This document shows, piece by piece, positions 1 to 7,513 of a stretch of DNA of 42,343 bases. The position numbers were made by a program, and so were the translations under genes. Below the pieces are notes generated by a model, which saw only the letters and a program-made list of their open reading frames with translations, had not been told where the DNA came from and did no database searches. Source of the stretch: an uncultured Saprospiraceae bacterium (GTDB lineage: Bacteria; Bacteroidota; Bacteroidia; Chitinophagales; Saprospiraceae); NCBI GenBank assembly GCA_937924495.1, contig CALDSS010000067.1:1-42343 (forward strand), given 5' to 3'. Position 1 is the stretch's first letter, and each line of letters opens with the position of its first letter.

Positions 1-1
1 G

Positions 2-409
2 AAAAAAGGAGCTGATGATTATTTACCAAAACCTTTTGTCTTGGAAGAGTTTCTTTTGCGTGTAAATAATCTCATTAAAAGAACCAGTTCTTCTCCTGAA
101 AACACTCCCGATATTTATGAGTTTGGAGGTAATAAAGTAAATTTTCTGACCTACGAGGCAACAGGTGTCAATGGTAAATTCACGCTCACCAAAAGAGAAG
201 CCATGCTCATGAAGTTGCTGATTGACAGAAAAAATGAAGTCGTCTCCCGACAGCAAATTTTACAATCTGTCTGGGGCTACGATGTTTTTCCTTCTACCCG
301 AACGATTGATAATTTCATACTTTCCTTTCGGAAAAATTTTGAGCAAGATCAGCGCAATCCGAAGTATTTTCATTCGGTGAGAGGGGTTGGGTATCGGTTT
401 ACGCCGTAG
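2..409 (+). CDS. Response regulator, OmpR/PhoB family (5' partial)
   Basis: C-terminal 135 residues of a two-component response regulator; the gene begins before the window. The first visible residues, GADDYLPKPF, are the end of a receiver domain: the Lys-Pro pair is the conserved phosphoacceptor-side lysine motif. A winged-helix Trans_reg_C domain follows, from about FTLTKREAML to the end, with the usual recognition-helix stretch (RTIDNFILSFRKNF) and the closing wing VRGVGYRF. It should bind DNA as a phosphorylated dimer and control nearby or distant promoters. The partner histidine kinase is not visible and may lie upstream. An internal TTG at 41 is not the start, because the receiver domain reads through it. 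The stop TAG at 407-409 is followed at once by a second TAG that belongs to a palindromic repeat. Confidence 0.93.
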   Translation, partial: KKGADDYLPKPFVLEEFLLRVNNLIKRTSSSPENTPDIYEFGGNKVNFLTYEATGVNGKFTLTKREAMLMKLLIDRKNEVVSRQQILQSVWGYDVFPSTRTIDNFILSFRKNFEQDQRNPKYFHSVRGVGYRFTP

Positions 410-431
410 TAGGCGGAACTTCAGTTCCGCC
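410..431. repeat. Palindromic repeat, family A copy 1
   Basis: Short inverted repeat just behind the response-regulator stop codon: arms ggcggaact and agttccgcc around a two-base centre. The same 21 bases recur in reverse orientation at 491-511. The GC-rich, exact arms in AT-rich surroundings suggest a REP-like dispersed element. That is inference, because only this window is visible. Confidence 0.7.
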
Positions 432-436
432 AGTTA

Positions 437-480
437 TAAAAAAAAACAAAAGGCGTCACCTCTCAAAAGGTAACGCCTCA
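437..480 (-). terminator. Intrinsic terminator of htpG
   Basis: Read on the minus strand, an 11-bp stem (aggcgttacct with aggtgacgcct, one T-G wobble) closes a short loop and is followed by a nearly pure T tract. On the plus strand the stem has a C-A mismatch and no T tract, so it should terminate the leftward htpG transcript. Confidence 0.8.
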
Positions 481-490
481 TTTATCTCGT

Positions 491-511
491 GCGGAACTGA
501 AGTTCCGCCTA
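491..511. repeat. Palindromic repeat, family A copy 2
   Basis: Exact reverse complement of the 21 bases at 410-430. Its outer bases supply the htpG stop codon (TAG read leftward at 511-509), so the repeat forms the 3' edge of that gene. Confidence 0.7.
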
Positions 512-2374
512 CTTCACCATGTCAAGCGACTTATTAATAAACTCCGTCAAATCTTTTCCTTGCAACATATTTTGGTGCAGCAATGCCAGATTGTAGAAGT
601 ACTCAGCCAGTTCCCCTTGTTTTTTACCTTTTGCACTCAATAACTTTTTCGCGACAAGCGGATGATTACCGTTGACGACCAAATTGTAGCTATCGGGCAT
701 GTCACCGAGATTCATACCATTCATGGATTGCATTTCTTTCATACGGCGCATGAATTCTGGCTTTACAATTTGAACCGGTGGTGCGCTTGGCGATAGTGGT
801 TTGATTTCTATGTTTACATTGCCTTTGCTTTCTGTTAGTTTTTGAAATAAGCCTTTGACCTTTTCATTTTCTTTTTCAGAAAGCGCAGATTCCTTTTGCT
901 CATCTTTTTCAATCAGGTTATCTACTGTATTGGCATCCACACGTACGAAGGAAATATCCTGGCGCTTATATTCCAGTTGCTGTATGAAATGATTATCAAT
1001 CATATTGTCCATCAGCACCACATCGTATCCTTCTTCTTTGGCACTTGTGATTTGAAAGTCCTGTGCATCCTTATTATTAGAATAGATGATTATGATTTTA
1101 TCATGTTTGTTCTTCTGAGTCTCTTTGATTTTTTCAACATAATCATCAAGCAAGAAGAATTCGTTGTCTACATTTTGAAGCAGTAAGAATTTATTCGCCT
1201 TTTCGGCAAATTTCTCATCAGACATAAACCCATACTTCACAAAAACACCAAGGTCTTTCCATTTAGATTCAAAACTTTCTCTGTCCTTCTTGAAAAGTTC
1301 ATTGAGCTTGTCAGCAACTTTCTTAGTGATGTAGCCCGTAATCTTTCGCACATTGCTGTCACTTTGCAAAGAACTCCTCGATACATTTAGTGGAATGTCA
1401 GGTGAATCAATGATTCCATGTAATAATGTCAGCCATTCAGGAACGATTTCTTTTACATCATCCGTCACCCAAACTTGATTGCTATACAGCTGAATTTTAT
1501 TTTTCTGAACTTCAAAAGAATTATTCAATTGAGGGAAATATAAAATTCCAGTCAAATTGAACGGAAAGTCAATATTCAAATGAATATGAAAAAGTGGTTC
1601 TGAGCTATAAGGATACAACTCATTATAAAATGCGTTGTAATCTTCTGCTTTTAGTTCACTTGGATTTTTCTTCCAAGCAGGTGAAGGATTGTTGATGATA
1701 TTGTCAACTTCCTTCTTTTCAGTTTTTTTATCATCACCCTCGCCTACGTCTTCTGAAATAGTTTGCGTTCCAAATTTGATAGGAATCGGAAGGAAGCGGC
1801 AATACTTCATTAAGAGCTCATCAATTCGATTTTTGCTCAAAAACTCTTTTCCTTCTTCACCAATGTGTAGTACAATGTCAGTTCCTCTCTCCTTTTTCTC
1901 AATATCATTTATCTCATACTCAGGTGAACCCGTACATACCCATTGAACAGGTTTAGCATCTGCCTTCCATGATAAGGTATTTACCTCAACTTTATCGGCC
2001 ACCATGAAGGCGGAATAGAAACCTAAACCAAAATGACCAATGATACTTGCGTCGTCTTTATACTTCTCCAGCCACTCACTTGCACTCGAAAAAGCAATTT
2101 GGTTAAGGTATTTTAGTACTTCCTCTTCGGTCATCCCAATACCTTTATCTCTAATTGTTAAGGTTTTTGCCCCCTCATCAAGGATGATTTCCAGATTTAT
2201 GTCACCGATTTCCTCTTTTAGTTCACCACTATTGGCCAATAATTTCAACTTTGAGGTAGCATCAATAGCGTTGGCAATCAATTCTCGTAAGAATATTTCC
2301 TGATCTGCGTAAAGGAATTTTTTAATAATAGGAAAGATATTTTCCGTTTGAACCGAGATATTTCCCTTTTGCAT
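509..2374 (-). CDS. htpG: Molecular chaperone HtpG (Hsp90)
   Basis: Cytosolic ATP-dependent Hsp90 chaperone of 621 residues, the usual size for bacterial HtpG. The N-terminal GHKL ATPase domain is clear: RELIANAIDA carries the catalytic Glu and ATP-site Asn, IRDKGIGMT is the DxGxG nucleotide motif, and GHFGLGFYSAFMV is the lid glycine motif. A charged linker (about residues 215-235, rich in Asp, Lys and Glu) leads to the middle domain with the SRSSLQSD segment, then a C-terminal dimerisation domain with PEFMRRMKEM. The ATG at 2374 gives the expected Hsp90 N-terminus (MQKGNISVQTE). A weak -7-like ATACTTTG lies upstream on the minus strand, but no CIRCE-type operator is visible. The gene ends at a repeat and a strong terminator, converging on the response regulator. 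Confidence 0.98.
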   Translation of the reverse strand: MQKGNISVQTENIFPIIKKFLYADQEIFLRELIANAIDATSKLKLLANSGELKEEIGDINLEIILDEGAKTLTIRDKGIGMTEEEVLKYLNQIAFSSASEWLEKYKDDASIIGHFGLGFYSAFMVADKVEVNTLSWKADAKPVQWVCTGSPEYEINDIEKKERGTDIVLHIGEEGKEFLSKNRIDELLMKYCRFLPIPIKFGTQTISEDVGEGDDKKTEKKEVDNIINNPSPAWKKNPSELKAEDYNAFYNELYPYSSEPLFHIHLNIDFPFNLTGILYFPQLNNSFEVQKNKIQLYSNQVWVTDDVKEIVPEWLTLLHGIIDSPDIPLNVSRSSLQSDSNVRKITGYITKKVADKLNELFKKDRESFESKWKDLGVFVKYGFMSDEKFAEKANKFLLLQNVDNEFFLLDDYVEKIKETQKNKHDKIIIIYSNNKDAQDFQITSAKEEGYDVVLMDNMIDNHFIQQLEYKRQDISFVRVDANTVDNLIEKDEQKESALSEKENEKVKGLFQKLTESKGNVNIEIKPLSPSAPPVQIVKPEFMRRMKEMQSMNGMNLGDMPDSYNLVVNGNHPLVAKKLLSAKGKKQGELAEYFYNLALLHQNMLQGKDLTEFINKSLDMVK

Positions 2375-2912
2375 ACTTATTTAAATTTAAATTAATAGAT
2401 ACATCTGCCTGCATTTTTCAAAGTATGTGCCAGCGATGATATGCTGACAAAATGACTGAAAACCAGAGCGATAACAAGATGATATTTTTTTAATATGAAA
2501 ACAGGTATTATAAAATTTATAAAAAAAATTGCTTTTTGAATGTCACAAATGTTGTTGTTTTGGGAAAATGAAGCAGTATATCTCCAGTATTTTTGTCCTG
2601 TATTTTAGATGAGGAAGTAAACATATTAATCCTCAATTGTGTCAAAGTTATTTACCCCGCATTGTTTTTTTTTGAATAATTAATTGGCACAGTTTTGGAC
2701 ATTTTATATGCATTGAAAAGAAGGGCTTTCATTAAACCTCTCCCCCAGCGCTTAATTCCCTTCAAGCTCATTTGAATTCCAAATTCCATCAACCGTATAT
2801 AAAATAATCTAAGGATTATTTTGACAAAGAAATTTGATTGAAAGATCCATAAATCATTTCAACGGGAAATGTATTTATGAAAGAAGTCGAGGGTCAAATG
2901 TGATCCGAGACA

Positions 2913-2960
2913 GTGAGTGAGACCAGTTCATTTGGGGGGTAGAGCTGGTCTTATACTCAC
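2913..2960 (+). ncRNA. Candidate small-RNA stem-loop
   Basis: Two stacked helices: gtgagt (2913-2918) pairs with actcac (2955-2960), and agaccag (2920-2926) pairs with ctggtct (2945-2951), around a G-rich loop. It stands 38 bases before an orphan intrinsic terminator, so it may be part of a short non-coding transcript. No known RNA family was recognised, the 5' end is undefined, and no good promoter was found upstream. Confidence 0.3.
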
Positions 2961-2998
2961 TTTATTTCAATCTATAAAAAAATCAGATCCTCACAAAG

Positions 2999-3031
2999 GG
3001 GCGTAAGAATTATCTTCTTGCGCCCTTTTTC
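2999..3031 (+). terminator. Orphan intrinsic terminator
   Basis: An 11-bp stem (gggcgtaagaa with ttcttgcgccc, one T-G wobble) with a five-base loop, followed by TTTTT. No plus-strand ORF lies within 600 bases upstream, so it implies an unannotated transcript ending here. Confidence 0.75.
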
Positions 3032-3079
3032 TGTTTTATTCCATACCTACCTACCTGAAAATCAGTAATTTAGAGGGTA

Positions 3080-3114
3080 TTTGACATTTCGTATCCAAAA
3101 AACGGCTAACTTTG
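3080..3114 (+). promoter_or_regulatory. Bacteroidota-type promoter
   Basis: TTTG at 3080-3083 and TAACTTTG at 3107-3114 match the -33 and -7 elements of the Bacteroidota primary sigma factor, although the 23-base spacer is a little long. Transcription would start near 3120 and leave a leader of about 95 bases before the beta-helix gene. Confidence 0.6.
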
Positions 3115-3213
3115 TGGCTCCCTTCGAGTAAATCTCCCTTTGTACTAAAACCTATTTTTCAAAGCTGATTATAGTCGAGATTTCTATTTTATGAACATAT
3201 TCATTCCTCTCAA

Positions 3214-6105
3214 ATGAGAACCACTTTACTACTTTTAATCTATTGTTTGTTGTCTCTGACTGTTTCGAGTCAGGTGATCTATGTTAAGTCAAATGCTACC
3301 GGGAATGGTAGCTCTTGGGCGGATGCAACGGATCTGCAGTCTGCGCTTCAGGCAGCGAATTTTGAATCGGAGATATGGGTAGCAGAGGGAATTTACAAAC
3401 CAACATCATGTTCAACCTGTGGTGAAGTAGAAAGAAATACAGCGTTTGAAATCAAGGACGGTGTCAAATTACTAGGAGGCTTTAATGGTACAGAAACAAA
3501 CTCCGATCAACGCTTAGCAATTCAAAACTTAACAATTTTAAGTGGAGATATTAATAATGATAATGAATTGACAGGTAATTCCTATACTGTATTATTGGCA
3601 CAAGGTGTATCCAATCAAACGCTAATAGATGGATTTACCATTCAAGATGGAAATGCTGACTTTGATAATGCTGCATTAGGAGATAGACACAATAGTGGCG
3701 CAGGTTTTTACAACAAAGGCCAACTACAAGGATTTTCATCTCACCCAGTTATCCGAAATTGCATTTTTACCAATAACTATGCTTTTGGTTATGGAGGTGC
3801 TGTTTATTCTGACGGAAGTTTTGGAGGAAATGCTTCTCCGCTTTTCGAAAATGTGAAATTTCTCAGTAATACAGCTCAAAACTCAGGCGGTGCATTCTTC
3901 GGAGATGCAATTTTTGCAGGCATTAGCGATCCTACCTTTAGGTCTTGTGAATTTAAAAGTAATGTAGCCCTTGATAAAGATGGAGGAGCAATGGTAAATG
4001 CAGGAGGAACAAACGGATTCTCTAATCCATTAATTGAAAATTGTCGTTTTGAATCAAATAAAGCAAATTTGGAAGGAGGGGCTGTCTTAAACTCAGGTAA
4101 CAAAGGGTTTAGCAATCCAATTTTTCGAAAAACAGTTTTTATTAGAAATGAAGCTCATCTGGGAGGTGCCGTTTTTTCTGATGGATTTGACGGGGAGACC
4201 AAACCTCAATTCATTGATTGTGATTTTTTAGAAAATCAAGCAACTTCAATTGGTGGTGAACTTGGAGACGGCGGGGCAGTTTACAATTTGGGTTCGGCGG
4301 GCGGTTTTTGTCAGTCTGAATTTATGCGATGTAATTTTGAAAATAATACTTCTACTGGCTCAGGTGGTTCTATCCTAAATAATGGTACGCGAGGCACCTG
4401 CGATCCTATTTTTTCCAATTGCGAGTTCAAGCAAAATATTTCAGAAAAGTTTGGGGCAGTCATGTATAATATAGGTAATACTGGTCATTGTAATCCTATC
4501 ATAACCAATTGCCTATTTGAAAAGAATAGTGGATTTTCAGCCGGAGCTATTTATAACCTCGGAGCCGACGAAGGTCAGAGTAATCCATATATATCCAACT
4601 GCACCTTTGTCGGAAATCGAGCACAGGTAGGCGGTGCTATTTATTGTAATGCAAACGATTCGTTAGGCCAGAGTAATCCAGTTATAACCAATTGTATTTT
4701 TTATGATAATTATGCGCCTACAGGCAAAGTTTTTCGAATCATATTTGGTTTTCCTACAGTAGAATATAGTGTATTTGACCTTGATAGTTGTGATGAACTA
4801 ACAGATCATGTATCCTCAAATGTGAATTGTGGAGATGGACTTATTTTTAGTAGAGAAATGTTCTTTGAGGATACACTTGTTGGAAATTATAACTTAGTAG
4901 AAGGTGCTTTTATCATTGATCAAGGCAATAATGATTCAGCAGCCAGCCCAGTAGATTTGAATGGCAACCCAAGAATTGTAAATGGACAAGTGGATATTGG
5001 CGCTTATGAATTCCAAGGGAGTATTTCAACGCTTCCTGCAATAGTGGAGCAACCACAATCAGTCGATGCCTGCGAGAACGAAAATATAATTTTCACAATC
5101 GTTGCTTCGAGCAATGAGGCAGTTACTTATCAATGGAAAAAGGATGGGAGTCCAATAATGGGAGCTACCCAAAATACGTACGAGATAACTTCGGTTGATC
5201 TTCAAAGTGCGGGTGACTACTTCTGTGAAGTGACCAACTCAGCAGGAACAGTTGAAAGTTTAGCTGCAACTTTATCAGTAGAAGAACTAGTCGAATTTTC
5301 AATTGAGCTCGCAGCACCAGATACAGTTTGTGAAGGAGCAGAGGTGGAAGTAAAAGTATCGCTTACAAATGGCGGTGATACACCGAAAATTATGTGGTTG
5401 CTGAATTCTAATTTGATCAACGGAGCCATAGAAGACTCGGTGACTGTTAGTGGAATATTTGGAATAGGAGTGGTGAGTTGTAGAGTTATTTCTTCTATGA
5501 ACTGTGTCGTTGAAGTCACCCAAGTTGACTCTGTTAAAATTAACTCAGTTCCATTTGTATCTCCTTCTATTGAAATTGTAGGCCCAGATACTGCAGTCTG
5601 TGTCAATGCAGATGTAATTGTCAAATCAACAATCTTGAATGGGGGACAAACGCCATCTTATAATTGGTATGTAAACGACAATTTGACAAACTCAAATATG
5701 GATTCTTTCCAATCAAATAGTCTAAAGAACGGCGATACAATCCAAGCAGCCTTAATTTCTTCAGAGCAATGTCCATCTGAAAAATTGGTATTTTCTAATG
5801 AAATTATAGCTGAAATTGACTCTTGCGTCACTAATGCTATTGACATTAGCGATAAATATCATATATCTTTGTACCCGAATCCAGTCGATGACATCGTAAA
5901 AGTAGAGGTCCAAGGATTCAATGGAGAGTTGATAGTAACTGTTTTCAATGCTCAAGGCAGCGAAATGGCTACAAAAAAAGTTAGACAAGGTGTAGATGCT
6001 GGACAAGTGATAGAGATTAAAACACCTAACTATCCGCCAGGAACATATTTCATGAACCTTAAAAACGAAAAACTTTCTACTACCCATCTTTTTGTCAAAA
6101 AGTAG
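3214..6105 (+). CDS. Secreted beta-helix/Ig-like protein with T9SS type A sorting domain
   Basis: A 963-residue exported protein, probably displayed on the cell surface or released. A signal peptide (MRTTLLLLIYCLLSLTVSSQ) is followed by a right-handed beta-helix. From about residue 170 to 510 it is built of coils near 38 residues with the pattern NP.I.NC.F..N.A..GGA..N.G, as in polymorphic-outer-membrane-protein and choice-of-anchor repeats. Next come an Ig-like domain (about 605-690, with YQWKKDG and AGDYFCEVTNSAG) and two related Ig/PKD-like units (about 692-785 and 787-875, each with a Cys pair and an NGG.TP motif). The last 80 residues (ISLYPNPVDD to the terminal Lys-Lys) are a Por-secretion type A signal that directs export through the T9SS and is then removed. 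The ligand or enzyme role is unknown. A promoter stands about 100 bases upstream, so it is probably a separate unit from the PorP gene downstream. Confidence 0.9.
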   Translation: MRTTLLLLIYCLLSLTVSSQVIYVKSNATGNGSSWADATDLQSALQAANFESEIWVAEGIYKPTSCSTCGEVERNTAFEIKDGVKLLGGFNGTETNSDQRLAIQNLTILSGDINNDNELTGNSYTVLLAQGVSNQTLIDGFTIQDGNADFDNAALGDRHNSGAGFYNKGQLQGFSSHPVIRNCIFTNNYAFGYGGAVYSDGSFGGNASPLFENVKFLSNTAQNSGGAFFGDAIFAGISDPTFRSCEFKSNVALDKDGGAMVNAGGTNGFSNPLIENCRFESNKANLEGGAVLNSGNKGFSNPIFRKTVFIRNEAHLGGAVFSDGFDGETKPQFIDCDFLENQATSIGGELGDGGAVYNLGSAGGFCQSEFMRCNFENNTSTGSGGSILNNGTRGTCDPIFSNCEFKQNISEKFGAVMYNIGNTGHCNPIITNCLFEKNSGFSAGAIYNLGADEGQSNPYISNCTFVGNRAQVGGAIYCNANDSLGQSNPVITNCIFYDNYAPTGKVFRIIFGFPTVEYSVFDLDSCDELTDHVSSNVNCGDGLIFSREMFFEDTLVGNYNLVEGAFIIDQGNNDSAASPVDLNGNPRIVNGQVDIGAYEFQGSISTLPAIVEQPQSVDACENENIIFTIVASSNEAVTYQWKKDGSPIMGATQNTYEITSVDLQSAGDYFCEVTNSAGTVESLAATLSVEELVEFSIELAAPDTVCEGAEVEVKVSLTNGGDTPKIMWLLNSNLINGAIEDSVTVSGIFGIGVVSCRVISSMNCVVEVTQVDSVKINSVPFVSPSIEIVGPDTAVCVNADVIVKSTILNGGQTPSYNWYVNDNLTNSNMDSFQSNSLKNGDTIQAALISSEQCPSEKLVFSNEIIAEIDSCVTNAIDISDKYHISLYPNPVDDIVKVEVQGFNGELIVTVFNAQGSEMATKKVRQGVDAGQVIEIKTPNYPPGTYFMNLKNEKLSTTHLFVKK

Positions 6106-6135
6106 CTTCCCCACTTTCAGATCCCTGTTTTAGTT

Positions 6136-6151
6136 CGATTCTATAGAATCG
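6136..6151. repeat. 16-bp perfect palindrome after the beta-helix gene
   Basis: cgattctatagaatcg reads the same on both strands and lies 30 bases past the stop codon, followed by a T-rich stretch (ttgatttt). It may be a weak terminator or a binding site for a dimeric regulator. Confidence 0.4.
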
Positions 6152-6267
6152 TTGATTTTGTGACATGTTAATTCTAAAAGAGTTATATATGTTTTATTTT
6201 TATTTTTGGCGCAAAATTAGCATTGAGCTATAAAAAACCGATTTAACCAAGACTAAATAAGAAGAAG

Positions 6268-7284
6268 TTGAAATACAAAATTTTACTCCCGCTCTTTATT
6301 TGTGTGACTTTGTTCTGCACAGCGCAGGATCTCCATTTCACACAACATTACAATACTCCTATGTCAGTATCACCTGGCCTTATAGGTATTTTTAATGGTG
6401 ATCAAAGATTTATTGCTGCTGGTCGAGGACAATGGCACGCTGCCGATGCACCCTACTCCACATTTCACGGTTCCTTCGACCAAAAAATTTACAGTAAAAA
6501 GTTAGGTAAAGGATTCATAGGAGCTGGTGGAGCGTTCACTTACGACCGTTCTGGAGATTCTCGACTGGCTTTGGTTCAATTGAATTTTGCGGGATCATAT
6601 ACTTATCAGTTAGATACTGAGAATTTGATCACGGGTGGGTTGATGCTTGGAGCAGGCCAGCGCTCGTTCGATATGGCAGATTTACGTTGGGGAAGCCAGC
6701 ATGATGGAGAATTGTTTGACCCAACGATTGGCTCTGGTGAAAGTTTTAATGAAAGTGGATATGTATATCCTGACTTTGGTGTCGGTATAAATTATCGAGC
6801 GCAAAAAACAGATAAACGCACCCATATTGATATAGGTGCAGCCGCATATCACTTGCATCGGCCTAACCAAAGTTTCACAGAACAAGGTGAAAGTAGATTA
6901 CAACCAAAGTATAGCTTATATGCCAACCAACTTTATCAATTACGACCCAAGTTTGATCTATATGTAAATGGCTTAGCACAATTTCAAGATCAATATTTTG
7001 AAGGGGTTGTTAGTGCTGGCGGACGATGGCATCTTAATCAGCGCCGTGGAAAAGAGTTAGCACTGCAAGGTGGTATTGCTGCACGATTAAATGATATTGG
7101 CGATGCGGCAATCCTTGCTGGAGAACTGCATTATCAGTATTGGAGATTGGGTTTAAGTTATGATATCAATATTTCGGAATACAGGATAGCTTCCAATAGA
7201 AATGGTGGTCCTGAAGTAACATTGAGATATATCGTCAAATTTGTAAAACCAATCCCTGTTTTCAAAATTTGTCCAATTATTTAA
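6268..7284 (+). CDS. PorP/SprF family type IX secretion membrane protein
   Basis: A 338-residue outer-membrane beta-barrel of the PorP/SprF family. After a signal peptide ending at CTAQ, the mature start DLHFTQHYNTPMSVSPGLIGIFNGDQRF is the family hallmark (partner barrels begin with xHFSQF...P...NPA-like text). Family members bind the type B sorting domains of large adhesins at the outer membrane; SprF is needed for SprB secretion in Flavobacterium. The giant type-B-sorted protein two genes downstream is therefore the likely client. The start is TTG at 6268: an in-frame TAA lies at 6244 and there is no ATG before the signal peptide. A TATTTTTG -7-like box at 6201-6208 lacks a clear -33 partner. 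An 18-base leader motif at 6234-6251 recurs before the next gene. Confidence 0.93.
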   Translation: MKYKILLPLFICVTLFCTAQDLHFTQHYNTPMSVSPGLIGIFNGDQRFIAAGRGQWHAADAPYSTFHGSFDQKIYSKKLGKGFIGAGGAFTYDRSGDSRLALVQLNFAGSYTYQLDTENLITGGLMLGAGQRSFDMADLRWGSQHDGELFDPTIGSGESFNESGYVYPDFGVGINYRAQKTDKRTHIDIGAAAYHLHRPNQSFTEQGESRLQPKYSLYANQLYQLRPKFDLYVNGLAQFQDQYFEGVVSAGGRWHLNQRRGKELALQGGIAARLNDIGDAAILAGELHYQYWRLGLSYDINISEYRIASNRNGGPEVTLRYIVKFVKPIPVFKICPII

Positions 7285-7513
7285 GAAACCCTAACTCCTT
7301 TGTAAAATTCCAAAACCGATTTAAACAAGGAATCAGAAACAAAGAAGTAAGCCTCTAATTTCAAAAACATTCAAAAAAGTTGTGGTCAGTTCGAGAATGA
7401 ATTTGATTGACTGACAGAGAAGAGAAAATTTATTATTGAATTAACTCATTCACACGATTTTTTAGAATTAAAAACATGAATGACCCCTCTTTTTGTAAAA
7501 AAGGCATACACAC

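Larger units (their letters stand above)
2375..3213. other. 839-bp non-coding region
   Basis: No convincing protein gene on either strand. It holds a small perfect hairpin at 2801-2822 (arms aaaataatc/gattatttt, loop taag), a two-helix stem-loop at 2913-2960, an intrinsic terminator at 2999-3030 with no gene in front of it, and the promoter of the next gene at 3080-3114. Two 14-codon ORFs starting at 2495 and 2567 are too short to call. The stem-loop plus terminator could be the 3' end of a small RNA. Confidence 0.6.

Noticed and set aside
2495-2611. Two 14-codon ORFs in the 2375-3213 gap
   Set aside because: Too short to separate from chance, without a supporting promoter.
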